DNA from: Gambelia wislizenii
Taxonomy: Eukaryota; Chordata; Lepidosauria; Squamata; Crotaphytidae
Reading direction: 5' to 3'
Length of the DNA stretch: 64,000 nucleotides
Assembly (NCBI GenBank): GCA_030847615.1
Contig: JAUMIR010000003.1
Coordinates: 290,650,265-290,714,264 of the forward strand
Shown here: positions 32,352 to 43,300 of the stretch, in pieces
How the letters are laid out: every line of letters begins with the position of its first letter
Position numbering within the stretch: the stretch's first letter is position 1
The notes under the pieces: generated by a model
What the model saw: the letters and a program-made list of their open reading frames with translations, nothing else
What the model was told of the DNA's origin: nothing
The model's database searches: none
Position numbers and translations under genes: made by a program

Positions 32352-32511
32352 TGGTCTGTGTGAATGCACACAATGGGTTAAACCTGGGCCTGCGCAGAGC
32401 ACTTTGGAAACTTCTAGCACCTCATTATAAACTTTTGGGCAGTAGGACCGCCTCCCTCACCCCTGGTGCATATAAGCCCACCCCTCTCACCAAATGCTCA
32501 GTTCCTTTTTT
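32352..32511 (+). repeat. DIRS left inverted terminal repeat
   Basis: About 160 bp, reverse complement of 38576-38738 with some differences (for example GGAAACTTCTAGCACCTC here and GGAAACTTCTACCACCTC on the other strand there). It includes CATATAAGCCC (TATA-like, 32469-32476), a likely promoter for the genomic RNA. Confidence 0.85.
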
Positions 32512-32805
32512 TCCGCCATGTGGAAAGCACTGAAGGAACTTTTCTAGCCTCATTGTTCTCAATTTTTGACTCTTTTTGGCCTTTTTTCTGGCTTTGGATT
32601 GGACTTTGATTTCTCTTCTGCTTATCTCTTGGATTTGCTGTTGGATTGGACTGATTTACAGCTCTGACCTCGGATTCTACCGCTACTGTGATCATCTCGA
32701 AGAGTTTCTGCTCTTCTGACCTTGCACTAGATGGTACTGTGAAATGTATTCTCTCAGTAGCATGTCTGGAGCTGGTTTCTTTAAATCCTGCTCTCAGTGT
32801 TCACC

Positions 32806-34280
32806 AAAATGACTGAGTCTGATGGCCATTCCAAGTACCTGTTTTGTCTTGGGGAAGCCCGTGATGTTGTCTCCTGCAGTCATTGCAAGGCCTTCACCCC
32901 ACAGGCCAGGAAAAATCGGGACAAGAGGCTCAAGACCCAGTTGTACGAGAAGGCCCTATCAGCTTCAGCTTTGGGGGAGGCTTCAACTTTGGCACTCTCC
33001 CCTGAAAAGTCTAAGGGCCTGGCCAAAAAAGGTTCCACCTCGGTACCAGCAAAGGCCCTGGTGCCTGTCCCAATGGTGGCCAGAGTGAGGGATAATGGTA
33101 CAGGCCAATCTGGTACCGATGATCCCAAGGCTTCAATGGACCGAGACAGTCAGTATTGGGGGTACCAGTACCAGAATCTTCCAAGTCAGTGTCGAAAACA
33201 AAAGATCCTCCGGCTAAGAAAACCAAGGCTGCTGGACATAAGGAATCCCCTAAGAGGGGTCAGTCTCAAGAGTGCAGGAAGGCCAAGCTTCCTGAACAGC
33301 AGTCTCATGACCCAAAACCAAAGAGATCCAGATGTGAATTTGAGTAAGCCTCCCCGGTATCACCCCTGTTGAAGCAACGCCTGTTGGTACCATTGCCAGA
33401 CCTACACCAGGAAGCAGAGTCCACCTATGTGGTAGAAAAGACGACTGATGAGTCCTCCATCGGTGTCTGTATCATCCGAATATCAAGCTCTGTTGGTCTC
33501 TGTTGGACATCGGTACCATGGCACAGTGCCAGACATGATCCTGATCTCAATCCCTACTCCGCTCTCAGTCTGTTTGCTGTTCTAAGTCTCACTCTGCTTC
33601 TCAGTCCCTTTCGGGTTCATGACATCGGTCCTGGTCCCTATCCTGAATCCAATCCTGGTATCATTCAGCTGATCTCAAGGTCCCATTCTCCGTCGACGTT
33701 AGCCCACTATTTGCCATTGATGCAGTCATCCTGTTCCCATTCATCTCATTGATCGCCAAGACCAGGTTTCCTGGACAGAAAGAAAACACCATCACCGAGG
33801 CCATCTTCTAAGTCTCTGGTACTGGTACATTCTAGATCATGGATACCGAGACAGCCAAGGCACAGGTCCTGCTCCGCTTCATGGTCCCATATGCCCAGGC
33901 CTCACCAACATCCATCACGATCTCCATCTAGTAGCTCCCACTCCTCAGATGACAAGTCATTGTGTTATGAGGAAGATTGGTGAGACTGGTATGATCAGTA
34001 CCGATACGATCTTCTGCCACCGAGGGGCTTCTATCCCAATCGATACTACTGGTCCACAGTACCATATCCCAGATGGTACCATATGTTCATTTTCCCCGAT
34101 ACAAGAAAGAAGATCAGGACTGTTGGGGTTGCCATGACTCCCCGGAGGGTTGCCACAAGCCTAGCCGGCCTGCACCAACAGAGTCGCCTAAGAAGCATAA
34201 GTCCCCTCAGAGGAAGGCACCCAAAAGCCCCTCTCATCAGTATCTAGACAGGAACTCACCCTTGCCTAGACCGACCACCA
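32806..34280 (+). pseudogene. DIRS gag-like protein, N-terminal part
   Basis: The first frame (from 32797) reads FCLGEARDVVSCSHCKAFT, followed by ARKNRDKRL. The spaced Cys/His residues and basic stretch fit the N-terminal domain of DIRS gag proteins. Downstream the frame shifts repeatedly (about 33150, 33350 and later) and the region becomes Ser/Arg/Lys-rich with P, K and S repeats (for example KKHKSPQRKAPKSPSHQ near 34195). No continuous protein survives. Confidence 0.7.
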
Positions 34281-34289
34281 CCTGTTACA

Positions 34290-35267
34290 GTGGGATGGCC
34301 CAAGCCCCTGCCAACTCTGGTTATACAGACTCCAGAACGTGAGTCAGACGAGTTGGACAATGACACCCCTACACCCAGATTGTCAACTCAAGGTAAAGGT
34401 TCAGCGCAGGAACCAGCTTCACCGACAAATGACGTAGGCTTGTTCTTGGAGATAGTTAACAGAATGGGGGTGTCGTTGGCCCTTCCTACATCGACTCCAT
34501 ATGTGCACATAGATGACCCCATCTTCCATGACCTGCAACAGCAAGCCCCTCTGCTGCCTTACATTCCATTCTCTACATTCTTGACACAGGTTGCCAAGGC
34601 AGACTGGAGTACTCCGTCCTCTGTCCCGCCAATGTCTAAGAGACTAGAACACCTCTACAGGGTCTCAGACGAAGCGGTTCCCTGGTTATCTTCCCACCCG
34701 AAGCCAAATTCCATCATTGTGGATGTGGCGCAGATGTTCAGTTCACACAAAATCCACTCTTCGCCTACAGAACAAGAGGGCAAGAAGCTGGATGCCATGT
34801 GAAAGAAGTTTTACTCATCAGCGTGTCTTCTCATGAAGATGGCAAATTATATTGCGTATATGGGAGCATACCAGATACACGTCTGGGACATCATATGTCC
34901 CCTTCTGGCCAAGGTCCCACAACAGGATGTGGACCTTGCCCTTAATATCAGAAACAATGGCATTGAGCTAGCTGACTACCAACGTCAGTCAGCCAAGCAT
35001 GTGACAGATTGTGCTGGGAAGATTTTAGTCAGTTCCATTGCTGTTTGCAGGCATGTGAGGCTGCACTCGTCGGGCCTCTCCTTAACTGCCAGATCTGTCA
35101 TTGAGGACCTTCCACTTGACAAAGCTGACCTTTTCCATTCCAAAACTAACATGAAGCTGGAGCATACTCATAAAATGTGGACAACAGCTAAATGCTTTGG
35201 GATTCCTCCACTGAGCCATCTCCCGTGCTCCAGATTCTACACCATAAATTTCCCTCCTTCCTTTTGA
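34290..35267 (+). pseudogene. DIRS gag-like protein, C-terminal part
   Basis: One frame spans this segment with a single TGA at 34800-34802. Visible family strings are FLEIVNRMGVSLALP, FSTFLTQVAKADWS, KRLEHLYRVSD, then after the stop KKFYSSACLLMKMANYIAYM and GAYQIHVWD. The alpha-helical KKxYSSAxLxMKxANYxAYMGAYQ region is characteristic of DIRS gag. The stop sits inside the conserved GKKLDAM-KK motif, where the family reads through with an amino acid. Confidence 0.75.
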
Positions 35268-35599
35268 AGGAGGTTCAGCCCCTCCTTGTCATGTACCCAG
35301 CATTCCTCACAGTCTTACACACAATACCAGAGGAAGTTTCCAGCTCCCAGTAAACATGTCTCAGTGCTAGAAAAAAAAACCTAAACCGGCCAAACAGAAA
35401 GCCTGACTACATACCCACTCCTTTCATCCTCCCTGGCCAAATACCATCAGATGGCCTACTAGCTGCGTAGCACTAGTAGTGCGCTATCACTAGAGACTCA
35501 TGGGTTCTCAGTATCATCCAGATTGGATACTTCATAGAATTTGACACCCTTGCACCCACAGGCCTTCTCAGGTCTACCACACCCTCTGTTCCCCTTGAA

Positions 35600-36770
35600 G
35601 AAGAGGTTCTCTCCTTGTTAAGAAAGGGGGCCATAGAAAAGGTTTACCATTTCCAGCAAAAAAATAAAAAAAATAAAAAAAATTCTCCCGCTACTTCCTC
35701 ATCAGTAAAAAGGACAGTGCTTTCGTCCCATTCTAGACCTCAGAGAATTGAACCGCTTCATTATCCCCAAGCGATTCAAAATGGTCAACCTTTCTTCTAT
35801 CCTCCCATTCCTGCATGCAAGAGACTGGCTCATTACCATCAACCTCAAGGATGCCTACTTCCACATCACGATAGCATGACCCCACAGAAGGTTCCTGGCA
35901 TTCACGGTAGGTCGCAAGATGTACCGCTTCAAGGCACTCCCATTCAGCCTCTGCACAGGCCCGAGCGTGTTCATGAAATGCACAGCCCCGATGATTTCCC
36001 ACCTGCATACAAAGGGAATCATATTCTTTCCGTACCTGGACGACCATCTGATAATGAGTCCATCAAGAGAAAAGGTAGCAGCCAATGTGAAGGTGGCGAT
36101 CTTCCTACTACAAGACCTGGGCCTCAGGATCAATTTGGACAAGTCACACCTAACCCCCTCGAATGTCACAAAGTTCATTGGAGCGGAGCTGAACTCTGTC
36201 CAGGGCAAAGTGTTTCTCCCAGGGACCGCTTTCTCAAGTTACAGACCATGGTGACCCATTGTGCTTCATGGAGGGGAGTAACAGCACACTTTATCCATAC
36301 TGTTCTCGGTCAACCACAGCAGTGCCCCCCTTCGTCAGGCTCCACATGCATCCTTTACAGATTTGGTTCCTGTAGTCATTCGACCCTCTATGAGACGACC
36401 CTGTCAGGCTGCTGTCAATCCCCAGAGCATCCTCAGGCAGCTTTGGTGGTGGTCCTCATGGGAGTATGTGAGGTGTGGCCTACCCTTCATGCTCCCTCAT
36501 ACATACAGGTCCCTGATGACAGATGCATCCATGACAGGATCGGAGGCCCATTCTCACAACCTATGCATCCACGGCCTCTGGTCAGCAACAGAGAAGGACC
36601 TTCACATCAATGCTCTGGAGCTCCTAGCAGTGTTCAAGGTGCTGAGAGCATTTGAATCTGCACTCAGCAGCAGGGTGGTGCAAGTCGTTTCAGACAACAC
36701 CACCACAGTCTTCTACCTCAACAAACAGGAAGAATTCAGGTGCAAGACTCTTATAGACTAATCAACTCGA
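35600..36770 (+). pseudogene. DIRS reverse transcriptase-RNase H
   Basis: RT entry is near 35610 (LRKGAIEKV). A frameshift in an A-rich tract (35655-35685) breaks it. The palm is readable from 35919: MYRFKALPFSLCTGPSVFMK, then YLDD (36033-36044, catalytic pair), then LRINLDKSHLTPS. The RNase H follows from about 36500 (LMTDASMTG, HINALELLAV, SDNTTTVFYLNKQ). These enzymes copy the genomic RNA in the family. Frame changes between 36250 and 36360 and further stops make it inactive. Confidence 0.8.
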
Positions 36771-36859
36771 ATCTGGGATTGGTGCATACCCAGGGGCATC
36801 CTTCTGACAGCCATCCACCTGGCAGGGACTCAAAATGACATTGCAGACTCACTTAGTCA

Positions 36860-37265
36860 AACCAAGACCAGCTGTCATGAATGGCCATTGATGCAAGAGG
36901 TGCTTGTGCCACTCTCCTCAGAGTGGGAACTACCCACCATAGATCTCTTTGCTTTGCATCAGAATGCCAAATGCAACCTTTACTGCTCAAGACAGTGGAT
37001 GTCTCGCAGGAGTCTAGGAGACACCTTTCTGTTCAAGTTCTTGGGAACTCTACTGTATGCATTCCCCCCATTCCCGTTTCTCTCTAGAGTCATGGCCAGG
37101 CTCAAGCAAGACAGATCCAAATACATATTGATCATGCCATGGTGGCCCAGACAACCATGGTTCTCTCCCATTCTCCTCCTCTCAAACCACCACTTCTGCC
37201 ATCTTCCTCTGAGAAAGGCCCTCCTGTCAATGCAGTACAGGCAAGTCTTCCACCCAGATCTGTAG
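36860..37265 (+). pseudogene. DIRS linker region (after RNase H)
   Basis: The frame reads LPTIDLFALHQNAKCNLYCS, FLFKFLGTLLYAFPPFP, ARLKQDRSKYILIMPWWPRQ and PWFSPIL. In DIRS proteins this segment (IDLFAxxxNA, YAFPPxP, PWWPxxPW) lies between RNase H and the recombinase; in some elements it is described as methyltransferase-like. I make no functional claim for this copy. Confidence 0.65.
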
Positions 37266-38236
37266 ATGATCAACCTGTCGGCCAGGCTGGTAGGTCACTG
37301 AACCAGTTTTCTGATTCAGCGCAATCAATACTCCTTGCGGCTCAGCGTCCATCAACACAGAAATCATACTGTTACAAGTGGCAGAGATTCTGCAAAGGGA
37401 TAGCCCTAGCTGGTGCTTCAACACCACTTCTCCTTGATTTCTTGGCCTCGTTATCAATGAAAGGTCTATTCCTGTCATCAGTACACACTTATGTGGCTGC
37501 AATCTCATTTAATTTCCAGAACCTGGGGAAAGGTTTGTGCTTCACAGACCTGATGGTTAGACATTTCTTCCAAGGTTACAAAAACTTACACCCATCACTG
37601 TCTGGGCCAGCCACATCATGGGATCTGCAATTGGTTCTTACAGCCATCTCTCACTCCCCCTTTGAGCGAATGGATGTGATAGATGTATGACTTCTGTCCT
37701 TCAAAACGCTCTTCCTAGTCTCCATAACTTTGGCCAGGAGGGCCAGTGAACTCTGCACCCTCAGGGCGGATGCTCCCTCCATCCAGTTTCATGAGAACAA
37801 GGTTGTTCTTTGACCAGGTGTGGCATTCCTGCCCAAGGTGGTTTCCTCCTTCCACCTTAACCAGGACATTGTGCTCCCAGCATTTGAGACTGCACATTCT
37901 TTGGCGGTTACCCCAGCTTCGTGTCATCCCCTAGACGTGCGAGCTGCACTGAGATTATTTCTTGACAGAACCAAGGCATTCCACCACACTGACAAACTTT
38001 TTGTTTGCTACTCTAGCCCTAAGAAATGCCCACCTGTCTCCTCTCAACATCTCTCCAAGTGGGGGGCATCAACCATTAAGATCTCTTATGAAGCTTCAGA
38101 CACGCCCCTACCTTCTTCAATACGAAGCCACTCTACTAGAACAACGGCAGCCTCAGCAGTGTTCTTGAGTGGTCTACTATTACTGGACATTTGTAGAGTG
38201 GCTACGTGGGTGATGCCACTTACTTTTAAAGAATAA
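37139..38236 (+). pseudogene. DIRS tyrosine recombinase
   Basis: One frame with two internal TGA stops (37688-37690 and 37811-37813). The N-terminal part reads TQKSYCYKWQRFCKGI (SAM-like DNA-binding region). The catalytic part shows ITLARRASELCTL (first Arg) and RSHSTRTTAASAV (HxxR). The frame ends TFKE and two stops; no Tyr is left where the family has one shortly after the TF motif. In the family it joins the circular cDNA to the genome. Confidence 0.78.
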
Positions 38237-38427
38237 TAAATTAGACTCTTACTCTAGGGATGGTGCAGCCCTGGCTAAGGCAGTCCTTTCACATCTATCC
38301 TTGGATGACTGAAGCACTTCTCTAATCTACCTCATACATAATACAACTCTTCTACCTGATACACTGTGTAGTGTCTTTCTTGTTGGTTTGACACCCCCAC
38401 CATCCTATCTCCTGAGCTTGTTAGTCT

Positions 38428-38515
38428 ACCCATTGTGTGAATTCACAGAGACCACGAAGAAGAATGGGTTACTTACCATAACTATAGTTCTTTGAGTGGT
38501 CTCCTGTGAATTCAC
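38428..38515 (+). repeat. DIRS internal complementary region (circle junction)
   Basis: CCCATTGTGTGAATTC and GACCACGAAGAAGAA (complement of the left end at 32341-32378) run directly into GGTTACTTACC and AACTATAGTTCTT (complement of the right end at 38715-38760). The join near 38465 therefore represents the two element ends ligated head to tail. Confidence 0.85.
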
Positions 38516-38575
38516 ACAAACACGCCCTCCTCCCCGCTGGTGTCTCACCTTCTCACCTACTTATTTAATGTGGTT

Positions 38576-38738
38576 AAAAGGAATTGAGCACTTGGTGAGA
38601 GAGGTGGGCTTATATGCACCAGGGATGTGCTACTGCCCAAAAGTTTATAATGAGGTGGTAGAAGTTTCCAATGTGCTCTACGCAGGTGCAGGGTTAACCT
38701 ATTGTGTGAATTCACAGAAGACCACTCGAAGAACTATA
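38576..38738 (-). repeat. DIRS right inverted terminal repeat
   Basis: Complement of the left repeat, with the TATA-like motif preserved at 38609-38614 on the minus strand. A further 20-25 bases to 38763 extend the right end and are copied only in the internal complementary region. Confidence 0.85.
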
Positions 38739-38763
38739 GTTGCGGTAAGTAACCTGTTCTTCT

Positions 38764-39493
38764 CCAGCCCTTCTTCACCATTCTCACAATGTTGATTTTG
38801 CTAAATAAACTCCCAGGTAGACAGAGGACAAAGAGGAAACATAAGGGCTGGAGGGCATAAAAAGACTTTGTAAAAAGATGCTTCTTTGTGAGAGGCTTTG
38901 TTAACTGAGGTATCCCTATAAAGTGAAATGCAATGGCATGACCTCCAGAACATCTTTATATAAGCAGCTGCAGTCCCTGCAGTACAGAACCTTACATTGT
39001 CTACAAAGTAGCTGTTTTAATGCTTTTATTTTACCTTGTAAACCTTTTCTTACCAAAATGATACATTTCACAAATTCCTCTTTTTCTGACCTGACAGTGC
39101 AATTCACTGAGAAACTAGATTCAGGGGGATGGGGGGGAATAAATCCAATTATTTGATTATGATCTAATTATGTTTCTCCCCATAATGAAACAAGCATGGT
39201 CTCAATAGTTTTTTTCAGAAGTGTTACTATAATTGAAAATTTTCCAGTGTTATTAATTATATCATATGGATGTTTTTTGTGGCCAAATAGTTATATAGAA
39301 CAATGAAATAGAGCCCCCAAGCCACACCTTTCCCACTTCTAATACAGATGTTCTGTGGTCATTACTATTTACACTGCAGTTTAGGATTCAGAATGGAGAC
39401 TTGCACTATGTATTATTGAAGGATGTTACAGGTCATCGCTCCACATCCAATATCCACATTCCATATCCAGACAGTGATTACTTAGGACACATT
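38764..39493. other. Unannotated AT-rich sequence
   Basis: No supported feature. Confidence 0.45.
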
Positions 39494-40010
39494 AAAAGTG
39501 GTGTTACATGAACACTGGGAGATCGCAAAAGGGCTCCCTTTTCAGACAACATCATTCCCCCTTGTTATGCACCTGTTCTTCTGCTGTTCTGCTGGCACTG
39601 CTTTTTATTGACAGGAGAAGCCATCAGTAGATCCACCATTCCATTCTTGTCACAGATGTTCCTGCGTGAGACAAGGTGCCCTGTTATGCTGGCAAGATCC
39701 CAGCATCAATGGGAGGTCCCTGCCAGAACACTTCTGGGTGAGGTTCGGACATCCAGGTAAGCTACCTTCATTTTTGAACCCTCCCCGGGTTACTTGTAAA
39801 TTTCTTAGTATGTGTATGTGCTTTTCAAAATGTTTTGGTGTATTTTTGCTTTTACTTTTGAATTTCCTGTGCTCTCATCTTCTCGCGAGAATCTGCGAGA
39901 TTTCAATCCAGGAAGTGAAGGGAGCTCAGTTAGAGCTCCTTTCACTCCTGGGCTGCTGCCCTGTCAACTCAAGAGGATGTAGGGACAGGGGTGGGAGTGG
40001 AGATTTCTCC
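39494..40010 (-). mobile_element. Harbinger-like MITE, family 1 long form, copy 2 (inverted)
   Basis: On the minus strand it contains CTTACCTGGATGTCCGAACC and CCAGAAGTGTTCTGGCAGGG, matching 31338-31937, 50692-51252 and 52022-52601. The right end reads GGAGATTTCTCC followed by TTA. The left end is uncertain by tens of bases. Confidence 0.6.
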
Positions 40011-40746
40011 TTAGATTGACATACAGTCATTTAACCAGAAGTGGAATAATATTCAAACACTACACAGAATGCAAACTAATCAAAAACCTCTCCCTTTTCT
40101 TTTCCATGTAAATACTACTTTTTTCCTAGATGGGAACACAAGTACTCTAAATTAATGGTTAGGAAAAACAGAGAGAAAGAGATGTGAATTGCATATTTAT
40201 GAGCTATCTGAACTTTGAGAAACAGAAAGCAGAATCGGGAAGAAAGATGCAAAAAATATAGAGAGTGTGATCAGTTATACCTATTCTGTTTGTTTTTTTT
40301 AAATGGACTATCCTGTAAAAATAATGGAGTGTGTATTTTAATGTATTCATTGAGATGTGAATAGCATAACATATAATTCAAGTTTGTCATTATTCCAAAA
40401 TCTTCAAAAGGGTAGTATAATTTAAATTATGTACAGTGTGTGGCTCTGTTAATATTTAATGAAACATAGACTATTTGTGGCTGACCTATTCTGCTGCTGC
40501 TCTCAACAGATTTCTCACTGAATGCATCAGTGATCATTTTATGTATGAGGGACTTAGAACAAACACTGGAAGAAAAAAATAAATAATAAAATGCAAGGAT
40601 TTTTTCCCAACCAAAATATGGTGTGGGGGTAGCACATTGTCTGGCACTGGGACACATTGAAGAACCGTAAAACATGCATAGTGTGCAAAATAATGTTGCA
40701 TGCCATCTTGAAATGTGTCATGTAATATTGAGTATCTGTTGCCAAA

Positions 40747-40777
<31 letters not shown>

Positions 40778-41517
40778 TTTTATTTCTATCCTGCCCCTCT
40801 GCAACACATTTGGGGTGGCTTACAATATAATTCTGCTATTCTGTTTCTTCCTTTAACATGTTTTAAAGCGATAGTATTACAAAGTGCCGGGGGGGGGGAG
40901 GATAATGCAGTCCAAACAGAAATAGATGACTGATTTTAGCACAAAAAAGCAAAAAAAGAGTTATGGTATTTTAATTTTTTTTTTGTGGGGTTGTGGATAT
41001 GAGTGAATCTGCATGTATTATACATGTTTTATAATGCTTTAAGGTAGGGTCTCCTGTGAGAGATTCAGATATCCCACAAACACAGAAAGAATATATGGAA
41101 GATAGGCTAGATTTATATTCTACCAGCATGTTCATAAGCACTCACTACATGTTCAACGTGTGTTAGAAGGGTCTCCTCACAATGTATATCCATAGAGCTT
41201 CCCTATATAATGATGATACTGGTACCATCAAGGTCCTGCTTTATATGAAGGAACTCTGTGGATGTACATTCCATTCTAACAGTTCCAGATGCACAGAGAA
41301 TGAGTGATTGTGGCTGCAGGGTGGGACAGGGCTAGCCTGTGTAGTCCCCAACCCGTCTCATCTATTCTTTAAATCTGTTGGGGAGGTACTTCAGCCTTTT
41401 CTCATTTGTGGGTTGAATTAAAAAGCTCAACAACAGGACCAGAGCTTTGGTTGTAACGAAGGTTGTTACTGCCAAGTAAAACAACCAAGTTTTGATTTTA
41501 AAAAAAATATTGCATCT
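40011..41517. other. Mostly unannotated; TAA microsatellite and LINE/SINE tail
   Basis: A TAA microsatellite at 40746-40775 joins a minus-strand LINE/SINE tail to about 40835 (CAGGATAGAAATAAAATATT on the minus strand, with TAAGCCACCCC). Otherwise nothing is supported. Confidence 0.5.
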
Positions 41518-41522
41518 ATATG

Positions 41523-41948
41523 TGTCATGCCTCTGGCAGTTAACTAACCATAGTTAGGTCAAGTTTTGTTAGTTAGTTATAGTTAAGCTGAAGCTTGCCA
41601 GCCAGACAGCATATTGACATGAGCAAGAGGCAAAGGGGAGGGGATGATATTGGAATGTGCTTGGTAGACCTTGCTATCAGGTCTCAAGGTCAACCTGGCC
41701 TGGGAATAAAGAGGGAGTGAGAAATGGGAAAGTCAAGCCCCAGTTATAGCAAGTGAAAGGGGGAGAGTGGAACTGTTGGGTGGAAGGGGGGGAAATGAAA
41801 CTATGAAAAGATATTAAGGGTGGTGGTTTAGTGGGAAATGCTTCAGAACTGTCAATGACATGCTACCATTCACTTCTATGCCTTTGCAATAAAGCATTCA
41901 ACTCAATGTTTGTTGTCTGAGTGACTGAAGTTCAACTTGTTCATCACA
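41523..41948 (+). mobile_element. Solo LTR, 426 bp
   Basis: Starts TGTCATGCC and ends CATCACA, flanked by ATATG on both sides (41518-41522, 41949-41953). AATAAA lies at 41888-41893, followed by a T/G-rich stretch (GTTTGTTGTCTGAGTG), the expected polyadenylation layout of an LTR. The 5-bp duplication fits a retrovirus-like or Gypsy-type integrase. No internal region remains. Confidence 0.8.
41888..41893 (+). terminator. Polyadenylation signal of solo LTR
   Basis: AATAAA, 55 bp before the LTR 3' end, with a GT-rich downstream element. Confidence 0.5.
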
Positions 41949-41953
41949 ATATG

Positions 41954-43300
41954 GCAACAGAGGCAAGTTATGTCCAGGGTAAATGCTAAGGCAGAACTTG
42001 CTGGCTGAATTCCAGACCAGTATCTAGTCACAGATGAGACCTACACAAATTATTCCGATCTTCTTCTTTTTTTAAGTAGAGGAGTTCAACTACATTGCTC
42101 ATTCTTACCCCAACCTCCATTTATCACTTATGCCTCCTGCATGTGTGCTAAACAAGCAACATCCACAATAAGGGCATCATAGACAGCAGAAAGAGCCTAC
42201 AGTGCAGGGGCAGGGATCATGAAGTCCCCCTTTGGCTGTTGTAATGCAGCTCCCAGAATTCCTTACACTTAGCTATGTTGACTAGGGCTACTGGGAGTTG
42301 TAATACAGAAACATCTGAAGGACTGCATGGTTCACATCCCTACTGCAGTATATATATATAACTTGAATACATTAGGGTTCTGTGCACAGATTATAATGTA
42401 AGCAAAAAAATTCAGGGATGCTACTATAATCCTCTGTTCTCTCCGTAATCAGTGTACACTTGCAGTCATTTGTACAAAGCTATCCAAAAGACTGTTGATT
42501 AGTATTAATTAAGTTCCTTTCCTTACTACAAAAATCATATTTTGATTCCAGTTTACTATAATTCATGATAGCTGATCAAGAGTAAAGTATGTAAAACATA
42601 ACACTTAGTTTTCTATTTTTAAAAAAGTGGAATGGTTTTAAAGAATAGTGGTAAAGGAGATTAGAAACAATTAGACAGTATTCTGATTCAAAGTATACCG
42701 TAATATAGACCCCTTTGTGTCACACAGATGCAGTATGTTACCATCTAATTTATGTTTGTGAACTTTTCCATCTGATTAAAAAAACAAAGGAAATAGATTT
42801 TTTTAAAAAAAGAAGAAAAAGAAGAAGAAGACTGAAGAATCAAGGTACCCAAGAAAGCTGACATGGTCACAAAGCTTGCAAAATTAAATAAGGCAAAAAT
42901 GTTAAATTAAATGGCACAAGCTCCTAGTGTAAGAGCAGCAATAAATCAAACATAGACCAAAATTTAGCAATGGAAAAATATGATCAGATGCCACAATTGT
43001 GGTTGGGAGCAGCAGATTAACAGCAGTCAAACATCCATGTGGAAAAAATGGCCAATATGAATTAAAAATGGGCACTGTTTAACAGTTGCATTAGTTACAT
43101 AGAGAAGTGTGTGAAGACTTCAGAATGTGTTCACACTCTGTGATAATACTTTTGCAGAGCCCTCCCCCCCCCCATTTTCTTACTTGGCAAGTACAATTGA
43201 GAGATGCATCTATCTCTGAGAAGTGGTCCTCAAAATGCTTGTGTAAGTTTCTCAGCTATTGTTCTATGGATTCGGGTCACACTGTTTGCAGACTGATGTT
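41954..43300. other. Mostly unannotated; one small MITE
   Basis: Apart from the hAT-like MITE at 42203-42350 and a GAA-rich tract at 42808-42832, no feature is supported. Confidence 0.45.
42203..42350. mobile_element. Small palindromic MITE (hAT-like)
   Basis: GGCAGGGATCATGAAGTCC on the left mirrors GGACTGCATGGTTCACATCC on the right, and the inner arms GCAGCTCCCAGAATTCC and CTGGGAGTTGTAATAC pair loosely. The word order resembles the small hAT-derived elements of reptiles. The borders are approximate. Confidence 0.5.

Larger units (their letters stand above)
32341..38763 (+). mobile_element. DIRS retrotransposon, structurally complete (about 6.4 kb)
   Basis: The layout is left inverted terminal repeat, gag, RT-RNase H, a linker/methyltransferase-like region, tyrosine recombinase, internal complementary region, right inverted terminal repeat. 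The internal complementary region (38428-38515) is the reverse complement of the two outer ends joined together, the hallmark of DIRS elements, which replicate through a circular cDNA. No target duplication is expected. All frames carry stops or frameshifts, so this copy is not autonomous. Confidence 0.88.
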
